Notes: generated from the letters alone by a model not told the origin. Counted from the first letter of the stretch, positions 6,530 to 19,226 are shown. The stretch is 39,059 bases of DNA from Actinophytocola sp. (GCA_009377385.1 WHUD01000028.1:1-39059); one strand, 5' to 3'. Numbers and translations: made by a program.

Positions 6530-7273
6530 ATGGCTGATCTTCCGTTGGTGCTGCTCCATGCCTTTCCGGTCGACGCGCGGATGTGGGACGGCGTCCGCGA
6601 GCCGCTCGCCGCGCGGACGAGGCTGATCACGCCGGACCAGCGTGGCCTCGGCAGGTCGCCGCTGCCGGACAGTGACCGGGTGCCGACGCTGGACGACGCC
6701 GCCCGCGACGTCATCGCGCTGCTGGACAAGCTTGAGCTGGACAAGGTCGTGCTCGGCGGCTGCTCCATGGGCGGTTACGTCACCATGGCGGTGCTGCGCG
6801 CCGCGCCGGAGCGCGTCGGCGGCATCGTGTTGATCGACACCAAGGCCAGCGCCGACACGGAGGAGGCGAGCGACAACCGTCTCGTGATGGCCGAGCGTGT
6901 CGAGCGTGAGGGCGTCGGCTGGGTGCCGGACGCGATGCTGGACGCCGTGCTCGGCGAGACAACCCGCGCCGAGCGGCCCGACATCGTGGCACGGGTGCGG
7001 GAGCTGATCGAAAGCCAGTCGCCCGCAGGGGTCGCCTGGGCGCAGCGGGCGATGGCCATGCGCCAGGACTCCACCGAGACGCTGCGGCGCGCCGACGTCC
7101 CGGCGCTGGTCGTCGTCGGTGAGGAGGACGCGCTGACCCGGGTCGATGAGGCACACGCCATGGTGGACGCGCTGCCGAAGGCCACGCTGGACGTCGTCCC
7201 GGCCGCGGGACACCTCGCCCCCGTTGAGCAGCCCGCCGCCGTCGCGGAGGCCGTGCTCGGCTGGCTGCGGTAG
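6530..7273 (+). CDS. Alpha/beta-fold hydrolase
   Basis: A 247-residue alpha/beta hydrolase with the full catalytic triad: nucleophile Ser in GCSMGG (about residue 79), Asp in VVGEEDALT (about 200) and His in AAGHLAP (about 227). The oxyanion-side motif LLHAFPVDARMWD follows the first strand. There is no signal peptide, so it is cytoplasmic. The family covers esterases, haloperoxidase-like enzymes and enol-lactone hydrolases, and the substrate cannot be told from this sequence. The start ATG at 6530 lies 22 bases after the small zinc-site gene. A palindrome-rich spacer separates it from ctaD. Confidence 0.85.
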   Translation: MADLPLVLLHAFPVDARMWDGVREPLAARTRLITPDQRGLGRSPLPDSDRVPTLDDAARDVIALLDKLELDKVVLGGCSMGGYVTMAVLRAAPERVGGIVLIDTKASADTEEASDNRLVMAERVEREGVGWVPDAMLDAVLGETTRAERPDIVARVRELIESQSPAGVAWAQRAMAMRQDSTETLRRADVPALVVVGEEDALTRVDEAHAMVDALPKATLDVVPAAGHLAPVEQPAAVAEAVLGWLR

Positions 7274-7329
7274 GTGGCGTTCGACACACAGGCGAGCCCC
7301 ACACCGGCGGCACTCAGGACAGCCGCAGG

Positions 7330-7343
7330 GGCGGACGTCCGCC
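7330..7343. repeat. Perfect 14-bp palindrome in the ctaD upstream spacer
   Basis: GGCGGACGTCCGCC reads the same on both strands. It lies between the hydrolase stop (7273) and ctaD (7556), and could be a weak terminator stem or a protein-binding site. The 282-base spacer otherwise holds the GTTCGAA pair at 7517-7535 and no gene. Confidence 0.3.
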
Positions 7344-7516
7344 GCATCGCATGAGACCGGGCCCCACCAGGGGATACGGCACTGTCCCGCGCCCCAGTGA
7401 CGGCAGGGTCCCCGGCAGCCCCGGTGTGATCACGCCAACCGGCCCGCATCCCCCGGAGGCACGACGGCTACGATCCCTCCTAGCCGCGAGTGCCTCTCGC
7501 GCGCCGCACCGCCAAA

Positions 7517-7535
7517 GTTCGAATGACAGTTCGAA
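7517..7535. promoter_or_regulatory. Paired GTTCGAA motifs before ctaD
   Basis: GTTCGAA occurs at 7517-7523 and again at 7529-7535, a 12-bp repeat; each contains the palindrome TTCGAA. They end 20 bases before the ctaD GTG, in the likely 5' leader or promoter. This could be an operator for respiratory control; the regulator is unknown. Confidence 0.35.
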
Positions 7536-7555
7536 AGACACTGCAGGAGGCAGGA

Positions 7556-11543
<3,988 letters not shown>

Positions 11544-11564
11544 CGCGAGGCCCGGGTGCTGGTG

Positions 11565-11650
11565 CCGCGAGTCGCACCTTCCGAGGCCGCGAGTTGCACC
11601 CTCTGGCGCCCGAGTTGGACCTTCACGTGCGCGAACCGCACCTGTGAGAG
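11565..11650 (-). repeat. Intergenic repeat family B, four ~22-bp units
   Basis: Units at 11565-11586, 11587-11608, 11609-11629 and 11630-11650 follow a pattern close to CCGCGAGTYGCACCTTCNGRGG and decay along the array. In the opposite orientation this is AGGTGCGACTCGCGG, present twice at 23002-23040. They lie between the PTH2-like gene and the convergent gene at 11788. There are no spacers as in CRISPR. Confidence 0.6.
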
Positions 11651-11730
11651 TGCGGGCTGCATGTTTCGGATTGTCCGATGTCGTAACGGCGCGGTCCACG
11701 CGCTGTGTTCGTGCTGTACCTAGCGCCGGA

Positions 11731-11784
11731 ACACGGCGTCCTGGACGGGGGACACGGCGTCCTGGACGGGGGACACGACGCTGG
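11731..11784 (-). repeat. Intergenic repeat family A, 21-bp tandem units
   Basis: Two identical 21-bp units, 11731-11751 and 11752-11772 (each starting ACACGGCGTCC), plus a partial third (ACACGACGC) that ends near the stop of the next gene. The reverse complement gives GACGCCGTGTCCCCCGTCC, the same unit seen at 18953-19015 and 22939-23001. The 244-base spacer 11544-11787 holds only these two repeat families. Confidence 0.7.
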
Positions 11785-11787
11785 AGG

Positions 11788-12129
11788 CTAGGGGGACTGG
11801 GCGGTCCAGACGACGTAGGCCTCGTCGGCGTCCGTGGTCATGGCCTCGATGAAGCGCTCGTTGTCGAAGCCAGGCAGCGTCTGCAGGCGCTCGATCAGCG
11901 CGTCGGCGGCGGGATCGCCGCTGGGCACCGCGGTGCCGGTGCCGTCATTGCCAGCGAGCATCAGGAAGACGTCCTCGGACCAGGGTCCCTCTGGGATCAC
12001 CCTGATCACGACGGACTTCAGGTCCTCCCAGGTCACCGACTCGACGCTGCCGTTGGCGAGCGTCCTGCGGACGCCGGTGTCGTCAACGATGACGGCGCGA
12101 GATTGTGCGTTCCGCGAATCCTGGGGCAA
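11788..12129 (-). CDS. Conserved hypothetical protein, 113 aa
   Basis: A soluble 113-residue protein. It has a beta-rich N-terminal half with VTWEDLKSVVIRVIPEGPWSEDV followed by FLMLAGNDG, and a helical C-terminal half with LIERLQTLPGFDNERFIEAM ending AYVVW. I know this pattern (W-x-x-L, then EDVFWLL-type, then LPGFDN) from small uncharacterised actinobacterial and other bacterial proteins, but no function is established. Start: TTG (complement of 12127-12129), an unusual codon, supported by a strong AAAGGAG five bases before it; no better ATG or GTG is near. It lies 65 bases from the dinG-like gene stop on the same strand and may share its transcript. Confidence 0.7.
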   Translation of the reverse strand: MPQDSRNAQSRAVIVDDTGVRRTLANGSVESVTWEDLKSVVIRVIPEGPWSEDVFLMLAGNDGTGTAVPSGDPAADALIERLQTLPGFDNERFIEAMTTDADEAYVVWTAQSP

Positions 12130-12194
12130 CGGGTCTCCTTTGCATGTGCTGCGTCATCACCGTAACGCCACTCACACATGATCGAGCCCAGGGG

Positions 12195-14297
12195 TCAGCT
12201 ACGGTCGCGCGCCGTGGCATCCAGCCTGCGTAATGCCGCGCGGACGACGTCGGCGTCGTGCGTCGGCCAGAACGGCGGTAACGACGCGCGCAGGAACGAG
12301 CCGTAGCGAGCCTTCGCGAGCCGCGAGTCGAGCACCGCGACGACCCCCTTGTCGTCCATGGTCCGGTGCAGCCTGCCGACACCCTGCGCGAGCAGCAGCG
12401 CCGCGTGGGTCGCGGCGACCGTCATGAACCCGTTCCCGCCACGCGCCTCGATCGCGCGTTGCCGCGCGGACTGCACCGGATCATCCGGGCGCGGGAACGG
12501 GATCCGATCCACCACGACCAGCTGCAACGACGGTCCTGGGACGTCGACGCCCTGCCACAGCGACAGTGTGCCGAACAGGCAGCTGCGCTCGTCCTCGGCG
12601 AACTGGCGCACGAGCAGCCCGGTCGAGTCGTCGCCCTGGCACAGGATGGGGTGCTCCACCCGCTCCCGCAGCGCCTCGGTGGCCTGCTTGGCCGCGCGCA
12701 TCGATGAGAACAACCCCAGCGTGCGGCCGCCAGCGGCGGTGATCAGCTCGGCCAGTTCGGTCAGCAGCGCGTCGGTCAGCCCGTCGCGACCGGGCGGGGG
12801 CAGGTGCCGCGCCAGGTACAGGATGCCGTTGCGTGCGTGGTCGAACGGCGAGCCGACGTCGAGCCCGATCCACGTCGGTCCGGAGTCGTCCGAGGGCGGG
12901 GCCTTCTCCGTCGCGGTGCCGGTGCGGACAGCGCGGTCGGCTGCGGACTCCGCGTCGGAAGCGGAGCCGGAAGCCGCAGACGGCGGCAACCCCCACTGCC
13001 GCGCCAGCGTGTCGAAGGACCCGCCCAGCGCGAGCGTCGCGGACGTCAGCACCGTCGTGCGGGTTTGGAACAGCCGCTCCCGCAGGAGCCCGGACACTGA
13101 CAGCGGAGCGACGTGTAGCGACGGCGGGCGGCTGCTCTCCGGGTTCGCCGTCAGCCAGACGACGTCACGGCGCTGCGCCAGCTCCGGCTCGAACGCCGTC
13201 AGCAGCCGCACCGCGGTGTCATGGACGTCGTCAAGCAGCGTGCGGGCCAGCTTGCGCGCGGTGGCGTCGCTGGCGTCCTCCTTGCGTTCAGGGCCGAGCG
13301 CCGTGATGCAGCCGTGCGCCGCGTCGCGCGCCGCTGCCAGCGCCCCGCCGAGCGGGCCGGGCAGCGCGTCCATCCGGCCTGGTGAGCCGTCGTCCAGCAC
13401 CACTGCCAGCCCGTCGGACGCCTCCATGAGGCGGTCGGCGACCTCGGCGTCGATGAGCCTGCCGCAGCGTTTTGCGGCCGTGGCCACCATGGCGCTGGTC
13501 AGCTCGGCAGCAGCTGCCGACGTCACCCGGTCCACCAGGTCGTGCGCCTCATCGATGACGACGAGGTCGTGCTCGGGCAGCACCTGGTAGCCCTGCATGG
13601 CGTCGATGGCGAGCAGCGCGTGGTTGGTGACGACGACGTCCGCCTTACCCGCTTCGGCGCGGGCGTGTTCGGCGAAGCAGTCGGCCGCCACCGGGCAGCG
13701 GGCGGCGCCGAGGCATTCCTTCGCCGTCACAGACACCTGCCGCCAGGCCAGCTCGGTCACGCCAGGCACCAGGTCGTCCCGGTCGCCGGTGACGGTCTCG
13801 CTCGCCCACTCGTGCAGCCGCGCGACCTCCCTGCCGAGCCGGGACACCGCGAACTGGTCGAACAGGCCGTCGTCCGGCTCGTCCGGCGCTCCGGTGTCGA
13901 GCCGGTGCAGGCAGAGGTAGTTCCGCCTGCCCTTGAGGATGGCGAACCGGGGCTCGCACCCGAGCTCGGACTGCAGCGCCTTCGCCAGCCGGGGCAGGTC
14001 GCGGTCGACCAGTTGGCGTTGCAGGGCGATGGTCGCCGTCGAGACGACGACGGTGGCGTCCCGCTCGACGGCGTGCCGGATCGCGGGCACCAGGTACGCC
14101 AACGACTTCCCCGTGCCGGTGCCCGCCTGCACGGCGAGGTGCTCCCCGGTGCGGATCGCGGCGTCGACGGCGTCTGCCATCCGGACCTGCCCCTCGCGCT
14201 CTGTGCCGCCCACCGCCTCGACGGCGGTGTGCAGCAGCTCCCGCACGGAGGGCAGGCGGGTCCGTGCGGATTCGGGCGCGGGGGAGAGGGCAGCCAT
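12195..14297 (-). CDS. dinG: DinG-type ATP-dependent DNA helicase
   Basis: A 700-residue superfamily 2 helicase of the DinG/XPD class, which unwinds DNA 5'-3' in repair or R-loop removal. Seen: Walker A in QAGTGTGKS (59-65); STATIALQRQLV (Ia); four cysteines for a 4Fe-4S cluster, one in RRNYLCLHR and three in ECLGAARCPVAADC; TNHALL; DEAH in VVIDEAHDL; and C-terminal motifs IV-VI with GTLSLWQGVDVPG and QGVGRLHR. An Ala/Ser-rich, acidic insertion lies at about 440-470. Start: ATG complement of 14295-14297 (MAALSPAPE); the frame continues 15 codons further without family support. Position next to the pncB/clpS region matches M. tuberculosis Rv1329c-Rv1331. Confidence 0.92.
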   Translation of the reverse strand: MAALSPAPESARTRLPSVRELLHTAVEAVGGTEREGQVRMADAVDAAIRTGEHLAVQAGTGTGKSLAYLVPAIRHAVERDATVVVSTATIALQRQLVDRDLPRLAKALQSELGCEPRFAILKGRRNYLCLHRLDTGAPDEPDDGLFDQFAVSRLGREVARLHEWASETVTGDRDDLVPGVTELAWRQVSVTAKECLGAARCPVAADCFAEHARAEAGKADVVVTNHALLAIDAMQGYQVLPEHDLVVIDEAHDLVDRVTSAAAAELTSAMVATAAKRCGRLIDAEVADRLMEASDGLAVVLDDGSPGRMDALPGPLGGALAAARDAAHGCITALGPERKEDASDATARKLARTLLDDVHDTAVRLLTAFEPELAQRRDVVWLTANPESSRPPSLHVAPLSVSGLLRERLFQTRTTVLTSATLALGGSFDTLARQWGLPPSAASGSASDAESAADRAVRTGTATEKAPPSDDSGPTWIGLDVGSPFDHARNGILYLARHLPPPGRDGLTDALLTELAELITAAGGRTLGLFSSMRAAKQATEALRERVEHPILCQGDDSTGLLVRQFAEDERSCLFGTLSLWQGVDVPGPSLQLVVVDRIPFPRPDDPVQSARQRAIEARGGNGFMTVAATHAALLLAQGVGRLHRTMDDKGVVAVLDSRLAKARYGSFLRASLPPFWPTHDADVVRAALRRLDATARDRS

Positions 14298-14436
14298 GGC
14301 ACAAGACGGTACCGCCGCGCGCCCCGCTCCGGGCGGGCACACGAGTGGGTGTCATGCCCGACCAGGCATCAGTCCGGGAATTGACCCTGCCGATGCTCCA
14401 CTCGCGAGCTCGCAACACGGCAGAAGGGAGCCCGTC

Positions 14437-15135
14437 ATGGCACACAGCGTGCGGCGGGCCGTCGCGGTCGCCTTCGCGGGCGGCCTCACGGCGGCACTCG
14501 CCACGGCAACACCAGCGGCAGCCGGACCGCCGGAGCAATCAGCGGCGACCGCAGCCGGATTCCTCGGCGCCGTCGACGTCGTCGTCGACGGCGAACCGCT
14601 GGCGGTGGGGCCGATCGCGGCCTGCGACGTCGAGGGGCAACAGCACAACGAGTCCGGTCTGTTCCCTGTCGGCAAGGACGTCGCGGACTTCTGGGGCGGC
14701 ACCAGCGACTGCACCCGCGACGACGAGGGCAACGCACACGCCGACGTCGACGGCCGCTACTTCTCTACAGGCGTGCTGCGCGAATGGGGCGGGCCAAGGA
14801 TCAGGGTGTCGTCGTTCGCCGCGCGCTGCGAGACCACGAGCAAGGGCTCGTCGACGGTGATGGAGCTGGACGGGGTGTACGGCCTCACGCTGCCGGAAGA
14901 GGTCCCGTCGAACCACACCGTGACGATCCCCGCGCCAAACGAGGACGATCCGCCGCTGGCCAAGGTCGTCGTCAACGAGCTGGTCGCGCCGCAGCCGCCG
15001 GACGGCAGCCTGCGGGTGAACGCCCTCCGGATCGTGCTGTTCCCCGAAGGCGGGCCCGCCAGCGGCGAGATCCTCGTCGGCTCGGTCGGCTGCGATCCGT
15101 ACGGCGCGTCAGCCGACTCGGGGCGTGCCGACTAG
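14437..15135 (+). CDS. Secreted choice-of-anchor-P-like protein
   Basis: A 232-residue exported protein. The first 28 residues form a signal peptide (MAHSVRRAVAVAFAGG...ATPAAAG, with an AxA cleavage site). The mature part is beta-rich, with Cys pairs and the pattern SSFAARCETTSKGSSTVMEL, then TIPAP and a final VNALRIVLFP...ILVGSVGCD. This is the pattern of secreted actinobacterial proteins that databases call choice-of-anchor P family; their function is unknown. No transmembrane anchor or sortase motif is present. Start: ATG at 14437 with GAAGGGAG upstream; the frame is open much further 5' but runs over dinG. It is divergent from dinG (a TTGACC box and a small inverted repeat at 14354-14369 lie between) and its last 27 bases overlap convergent pncA. 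Confidence 0.75.
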   Translation: MAHSVRRAVAVAFAGGLTAALATATPAAAGPPEQSAATAAGFLGAVDVVVDGEPLAVGPIAACDVEGQQHNESGLFPVGKDVADFWGGTSDCTRDDEGNAHADVDGRYFSTGVLREWGGPRIRVSSFAARCETTSKGSSTVMELDGVYGLTLPEEVPSNHTVTIPAPNEDDPPLAKVVVNELVAPQPPDGSLRVNALRIVLFPEGGPASGEILVGSVGCDPYGASADSGRAD

Positions 15136-15681
15136 CTCGACGCCCGCGACACGGAGCTGGTCCAGCGCCTCGTTCACGGTCTGCTGCGCCACCCCAGCGG
15201 TGAGGTCGAGCAGCGCGCGGACCGCGAAGCCCTCCTTCGCGGCGTCCAGCGACGTTGCGCGCACGCAGTGGTCGGTCGCGATCCCGACGACGTCGACCTG
15301 CTCGACGTCGCGGGAGCGCAGCCAGGCCGCGAGCGGGTTGCCCTCAGGCGACTCGCCCTCGAAGCCGGAGTAACCGTCGCTGTACTGGCCCTTGGAGAAC
15401 ACGTCGCGGATCGGCCCGACGTCGAGCGCGGGGTGGAACGACGCGCCGGGCGTGCCCGCTCGGCAGTGCGGCGGCCATGACCGCACGAAATCGGGGTTGT
15501 CGCTGAAATGCGCGCCGGGATCGATGTGGTAATCGCGAGTGGCGACGATGTGGTCGTAGGCGGCGTCGTCGGCGAGGAACGTCGAGATGTCGCCAGCGAG
15601 CATCGCGCCGCCGGTGACGGCGAGCGAGCCGCCCTCGCAGAAGTCGTTCTGCACATCGACGATGATCAGTGCGTTCGCCAT
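15109..15681 (-). CDS. pncA: Nicotinamidase/pyrazinamidase
   Basis: A 190-residue isochorismatase-fold amidase converting nicotinamide to nicotinate for NAD salvage; the family also activates pyrazinamide. The catalytic triad is Asp9 (VDVQNDF), Lys97 (FSKGQ) and Cys139 (TDHCVRAT). Metal ligands are Asp50, His52, His58 and His72, each one position from the M. tuberculosis PncA residues. Start: ATG complement of 15679-15681 with AGGAGG before it. It begins 12 bases after the pncB stop on the same strand, so pncB-pncA is an operon placing both steps of the deamidating route together. In M. tuberculosis the two are apart. Its 3' end overlaps the convergent secreted-protein gene by 27 bases. Confidence 0.95.
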   Translation of the reverse strand: MANALIIVDVQNDFCEGGSLAVTGGAMLAGDISTFLADDAAYDHIVATRDYHIDPGAHFSDNPDFVRSWPPHCRAGTPGASFHPALDVGPIRDVFSKGQYSDGYSGFEGESPEGNPLAAWLRSRDVEQVDVVGIATDHCVRATSLDAAKEGFAVRALLDLTAGVAQQTVNEALDQLRVAGVELVGTPRVG

Positions 15682-15693
15682 GCCTACCTCCTG

Positions 15694-16977
15694 CTACCGG
15701 AACACGGTCGGGATCGCCGGATCGCCGTGGGACAGCTTCAGACCCTCCCACGGCAGGCTCACCAGCGTGTGCCGGAGGCGTTGCCTACTGTCCTCCAGGG
15801 TAGGCAGGTTTCCCACGACGTCACCACCCCTTACCAGCGGAATCGGCAGCGAGCGGTCGTGCTCGCCCAGCTCTGGTGACGACGTCGCCTGGTGGACGAC
15901 TTCCTCGATCGCCGTTCCGGTCGGCTTGTGCCTGCGCAACGCCGACTTCCTGCCGCCGCGGGACTCCTTGCTCTCGCTGCGCTTCGCCACCGGTTTGCCG
16001 TCGACCTCGACGAGCTTGTAGACCATGTTCGCGGTCGGTGCGCCCGATCCGGTGACGACGGCGGTGCCAACGCCGTAGGCGTCGACCGGCTCCGCGCGCA
16101 GGGCTGCGATGGCGTGCTCGTCGAGGTCGCCGGAGACGACGATGCGGGTGTCCCGCGCGCCGAGCCGATCCAGCTGCTGGCGGGCCTGCCGCGCCAGCAC
16201 GCCGACGTCGCCGGAGTCGATACGGACCGCGCCCAGCTCGGTGCCTGCCACGCGCACGGCGGTGTCAATGCCCGCCGTGATGTCGTAGGTGTCGACCAGC
16301 AGGGTGGTGTCGGTGCCCAGTTTGGCGATCTGTGCCAGGAACGCGGCTTCCTCGGTGTCGTGCAGCAGCATGAAGGCGTGCGCGACGGTGCCACGCGTCG
16401 AGATGCCGTAGCGGCGGCCAGCCTCCAGATTGGACGTCGTGGCGAACCCGCCGATGTAGGCGGCGCGGGCGGCGGCGACGGCGGCGTGTTCGTGGGTGCG
16501 GCGGCCCCCCATCTCGATGATCGGCCGGGTGCCCGCTGCCGCTGCCATGCGTGCCGCCGCCGATGCGATCGCGCAGTCGTGGTTGAGGATCGACAGCACC
16601 AGCGTCTCAAGCACGACGGCCTCGGCGAAGCTGCTCCGCACGGTCAGCACCGGCGAGCCGGGGAAGTACAGCTCGCCCTCCGGGTAGCCGTCGATGTCAC
16701 CGGTGAAGGTGTAGTTCGCCAGCCAGTCGAGGGTCTCGTCGTCCACCACATCGGTGGCGGCGAGCTGGTCGATCTCGGCGTCGGTGAACCGGAAGTCAGC
16801 CAGCGCGTCGAGCAGCCGTGCAGCGCCGGCGACGACGCCGTACCTGCGGCCATCGGGCAGCCTGCGCGCGAAGACCTCGAACACGCAGTCCCGCTCGGCG
16901 CTGCCGTCCGTGAGGGCGCTGGCGAGCATGGTCAGCTCGTAGTGGTCGGTCAGCAGTGCGGTGCTCGGCGCTGTCAT
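15694..16977 (-). CDS. pncB: Nicotinate phosphoribosyltransferase
   Basis: A 427-residue enzyme joining nicotinate and PRPP to give nicotinate mononucleotide, the step after PncA in NAD salvage. Family features: TALLTDHYELTML at the N-terminus (substrate-side Tyr and Glu), FPGSPVLTV, IEMGGRRTHEHAAVAAARAA with the His region of the phosphorylated enzyme class, VDTYD, VRIDSGDV (PRPP site) and YGVGTAVVTG. The length agrees with actinobacterial PncB (about 430-450). It is divergent from clpS with 90 bases between, as in M. tuberculosis Rv1330c/Rv1331, and leads the pncB-pncA operon. ATG start at the complement of 16975-16977. Confidence 0.95.
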   Translation of the reverse strand: MTAPSTALLTDHYELTMLASALTDGSAERDCVFEVFARRLPDGRRYGVVAGAARLLDALADFRFTDAEIDQLAATDVVDDETLDWLANYTFTGDIDGYPEGELYFPGSPVLTVRSSFAEAVVLETLVLSILNHDCAIASAAARMAAAAGTRPIIEMGGRRTHEHAAVAAARAAYIGGFATTSNLEAGRRYGISTRGTVAHAFMLLHDTEEAAFLAQIAKLGTDTTLLVDTYDITAGIDTAVRVAGTELGAVRIDSGDVGVLARQARQQLDRLGARDTRIVVSGDLDEHAIAALRAEPVDAYGVGTAVVTGSGAPTANMVYKLVEVDGKPVAKRSESKESRGGRKSALRRHKPTGTAIEEVVHQATSSPELGEHDRSLPIPLVRGGDVVGNLPTLEDSRQRLRHTLVSLPWEGLKLSHGDPAIPTVFR

Positions 16978-17067
16978 GCGCCCAGCCTATGAGCGAGTCG
17001 GGTGACGGGGCAGCGCACGCCCGCACCTGGTCATTGCGCGAAGGGTGCGTCGTGACACCATAGAACT

Positions 17068-17367
17068 ATGTCCATGCCAGCAGCGGACGAGCAGACGCAG
17101 GTTGAGCCCGCGTCAGACGAACTCGGCGCGGCGGACCGGCCCTGGCAGACCGTCGTCTGGAACGACCCGGTCAACCTGATGTCGTACGTCACGTACGTGT
17201 TCCAGAAGCTGTTCGGCTACAGCCACGACCACGCCACCAAGCTGATGCTCGACGTGCACCACAAGGGGAAAGCCATCGTGTCGTCCGGTTCCAAGGAGAA
17301 GGTCGAGGGAGACGTCTCCCGGCTGCACACCGCAGGGTTGTGGGCGACCATGCAGAAGGCATCGTGA
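17068..17367 (+). CDS. clpS: ATP-dependent Clp protease adapter ClpS
   Basis: A 99-residue N-end rule adapter that binds destabilising N-terminal residues and hands substrates to ClpA/ClpC-ClpP. After a disordered acidic N-terminus (1-24), the core has [20 protein letters not shown], the conserved binding-pocket NDxxN region, then [17 protein letters not shown] and the C-terminal helix. Start: ATG at 17068; a second ATG two codons in is possible, and no clear ribosome binding site is seen. Its TGA overlaps the GTG of the DUF2017 gene. The clpS-DUF2017-peptidase order is that of Rv1331-Rv1333. Confidence 0.95.
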   Translation: MSMPAADEQTQVEPASDELGAADRPWQTVVWNDPVNLMSYVTYVFQKLFGYSHDHATKLMLDVHHKGKAIVSSGSKEKVEGDVSRLHTAGLWATMQKAS

Positions 17368-17921
17368 AGCCGTGGCGGCGTAAAGGCGCCAGGATGGTCG
17401 CCGGGTTCGAACAGCAGGAAGCGGCGGTGCTGCGCGGCCTTGTCAGCCAGTTGGAGGACATGCTCAAGGCCCGCGCCGACGAGGCGCCGCAGGACGAGCT
17501 CAGCGAGCTCACCGGCATCAAGGCGGGCCCGTCGACGTCCCCTGACGACCCGGTGCTCGCGCGCCTGCTGCCCGACTTTCACCGCCTCGACCCTGACCAG
17601 CCAACGCAGGAGGACATCGACTCCGCAGCCGCCCTGCGGAGCCTGCACGAGCCGGGGTTGCTCGACGCGAAACTCGGCGTCGCCCAGGTCGTGATGGAGA
17701 CGCTGGGGCCGCGCGGCGGTGAGGTGCGGCTTTCGCTCGAGCAGGCGGACGCCTGGCTGTCGGCGATCAACGACGTCCGGCTCGCGCTCGGCACCGCACT
17801 CGACGTCAACGAGGACATGCCGGACGAACTACCCGAAGACGACCCCCGCGCGGCACACATCGGCGTGTACCACTGGCTGACCTACCTCCAGGAGAGCCTG
17901 GTGCAGGCGATGGCGGGATGA
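17364..17921 (+). CDS. DUF2017 family protein (Rv1332-like)
   Basis: A 185-residue soluble, acidic protein that follows clpS in many actinobacteria. It begins [23 protein letters not shown] and includes [36 protein letters not shown] and [15 protein letters not shown], the conserved DUF2017 blocks. No catalytic motif is visible; tight coupling with clpS suggests a role near the Clp system, which is inference. Start: GTG at 17364 overlapping the clpS stop (GTGA). Its own stop overlaps the ATG of the next gene (ATGA), so clpS, DUF2017 and the peptidase gene are translationally coupled. Confidence 0.88.
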   Translation: MKPWRRKGARMVAGFEQQEAAVLRGLVSQLEDMLKARADEAPQDELSELTGIKAGPSTSPDDPVLARLLPDFHRLDPDQPTQEDIDSAAALRSLHEPGLLDAKLGVAQVVMETLGPRGGEVRLSLEQADAWLSAINDVRLALGTALDVNEDMPDELPEDDPRAAHIGVYHWLTYLQESLVQAMAG

Positions 17922-18940
17922 GCGCGCCTGGCCCGCGCAACGCGATCACCGACGTCGACGGCGTGCTTGTCGGCCACCATCACCGGATCGGTGACGGCTG
18001 GGCGACGGGAACCACCGTCGTGCTGGCGCGGGACGGGGCTGTCGGCGGTGTCGACGCGCGCGGTGGTGCGCCCGGCACGCGCGAGACCGACCTGCTCGCG
18101 CCGGAGAACATGGTGCAGCGGGCGCACGCGGTGTGCCTGTCCGGCGGCAGTGCCTACGGGCTCGCGGCGGCGGACGGTGTGATGCGCTGGCTGTCCGAAC
18201 AGGACACTGGCTTTCCCGTTGGTGTGGAGCCGCACGAGGTGGTGCCGATCGTGCCCGGTGCGGTGATCTTCGACCTGCCGCAGTCCGATTGGGGCAACCG
18301 CCCTGACGCCGGATTCGGCTACGCGGCGTGCGATGCGGCGAGTTCTGACGTGGCGCAGGGCTGCGTCGGGGCTGGCGCTGGTGCGAAGGTCGGTTCCCTC
18401 AAGGGCGGACTCGGCACGGCGAGCGTGACGTTCGGGGAGCACACGGTTGGCGCGCTGGCTGTGGTCAACGCGCACGGCGATGCGGTGGACGTGAGCACAG
18501 GACGTCCCTGGGCTGCGGATCACGAGCTGGCTGGCGAGTTCGGGGTGACGTGGCCGGACCGGCCTGGGGAGCTTTCGCCGGACACCGGTGCGTCGTTGAA
18601 CACCACCATAGGCGTGGTCGCCACCGACGCCGCACTGTCCAAAGCGGAGTGCCGTCGGCTGGCAATGAGCGCGCAGGACGGCCTCGCGCGAGCGGTGCGT
18701 CCCGCGCACACGATGTTCGACGGCGACACGGTGTTCGCGCTGGCGACTGGCGCGACAGAGCTGCCGGAGGCGAGTGGACCGTTCGGTGTCCCGCAGCGCG
18801 CCGCTGTCCTCGACGCGCTCTGTGCCGCAGCGGCGACGTCGTTCGCGCGGGCGGTGGTACACGGCGTGCTCGCCGCGACGTCGGTGGGGTCGCTCCAGGC
18901 GTACGGCGACGTCTGGCCGGAGGCCCGCCCGGCGCCATAA
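17918..18940 (+). CDS. P1 (DmpA/BapA-type) family peptidase
   Basis: A 340-residue N-terminal nucleophile peptidase like M. tuberculosis Rv1333 and DmpA-type aminopeptidases. These cleave themselves to expose a Ser/Thr and then hydrolyse N-terminal residues or beta-peptides. Motifs: NAITDVDGVLVGHH at the start, GGSAYGLAAADGVMRWL (substrate pocket), NGxxV-like GALAVVNAHGD, and NTTIGVVATDA with the probable Thr nucleophile (about residue 229). Cytoplasmic, no signal. The ATG at 17918 overlaps the DUF2017 stop. In mycobacteria the next gene is mec; here a 4-kb aldehyde dehydrogenase island intervenes, beginning with 21-bp repeats 12 bases after this stop. Confidence 0.88.
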   Translation: MSAPGPRNAITDVDGVLVGHHHRIGDGWATGTTVVLARDGAVGGVDARGGAPGTRETDLLAPENMVQRAHAVCLSGGSAYGLAAADGVMRWLSEQDTGFPVGVEPHEVVPIVPGAVIFDLPQSDWGNRPDAGFGYAACDAASSDVAQGCVGAGAGAKVGSLKGGLGTASVTFGEHTVGALAVVNAHGDAVDVSTGRPWAADHELAGEFGVTWPDRPGELSPDTGASLNTTIGVVATDAALSKAECRRLAMSAQDGLARAVRPAHTMFDGDTVFALATGATELPEASGPFGVPQRAAVLDALCAAAATSFARAVVHGVLAATSVGSLQAYGDVWPEARPAP

Positions 18941-18952
18941 CCCCGCGCCCGC

Positions 18953-19015
18953 GACGCCGTGTCCCCCGTTCCCGACGTCGTGTTCGTCGTTCCGGACGTC
19001 GTGTTCGTCGTTCAG
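18953..19015 (+). repeat. Intergenic repeat family A, three 21-bp units (left island edge)
   Basis: Units 18953-18973, 18974-18994 and 18995-19015 all begin GACG(C/T)CGTGT; the first contains CGCCGTGTCCCCCGTTC, identical to a 17-base stretch at 22941-22957. The last unit overlaps the stop codon of the broken DUF779 gene (19012-19014). It lies between convergent gene ends. Confidence 0.7.
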
Positions 19016-19226
19016 AGCAGCCCGAACGCGCGGAGTTCGTCGTCGGTCAGCAGTCGGGAGCGGATCAGGAACCGTACGCCCTCCGGGGCTTCCAGCGAGA
19101 AGCCGCTGCCGCGCCCCGGCACGATGTCGATGGTGAGGTGCGTGTGCTGCCAGTACTCGAACTGCGATGCGGACATCCACACCGGCACCGGGTCGATCCC
19201 GTCGACGGCCAGCTCACCAAGCTGGA

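Noticed and set aside
11731-11784. Possible CRISPR array from regular 21-bp repeats
   Set aside because: Units are directly adjacent with no spacers, number only two to three, and recur at other gene ends; there are no cas genes.
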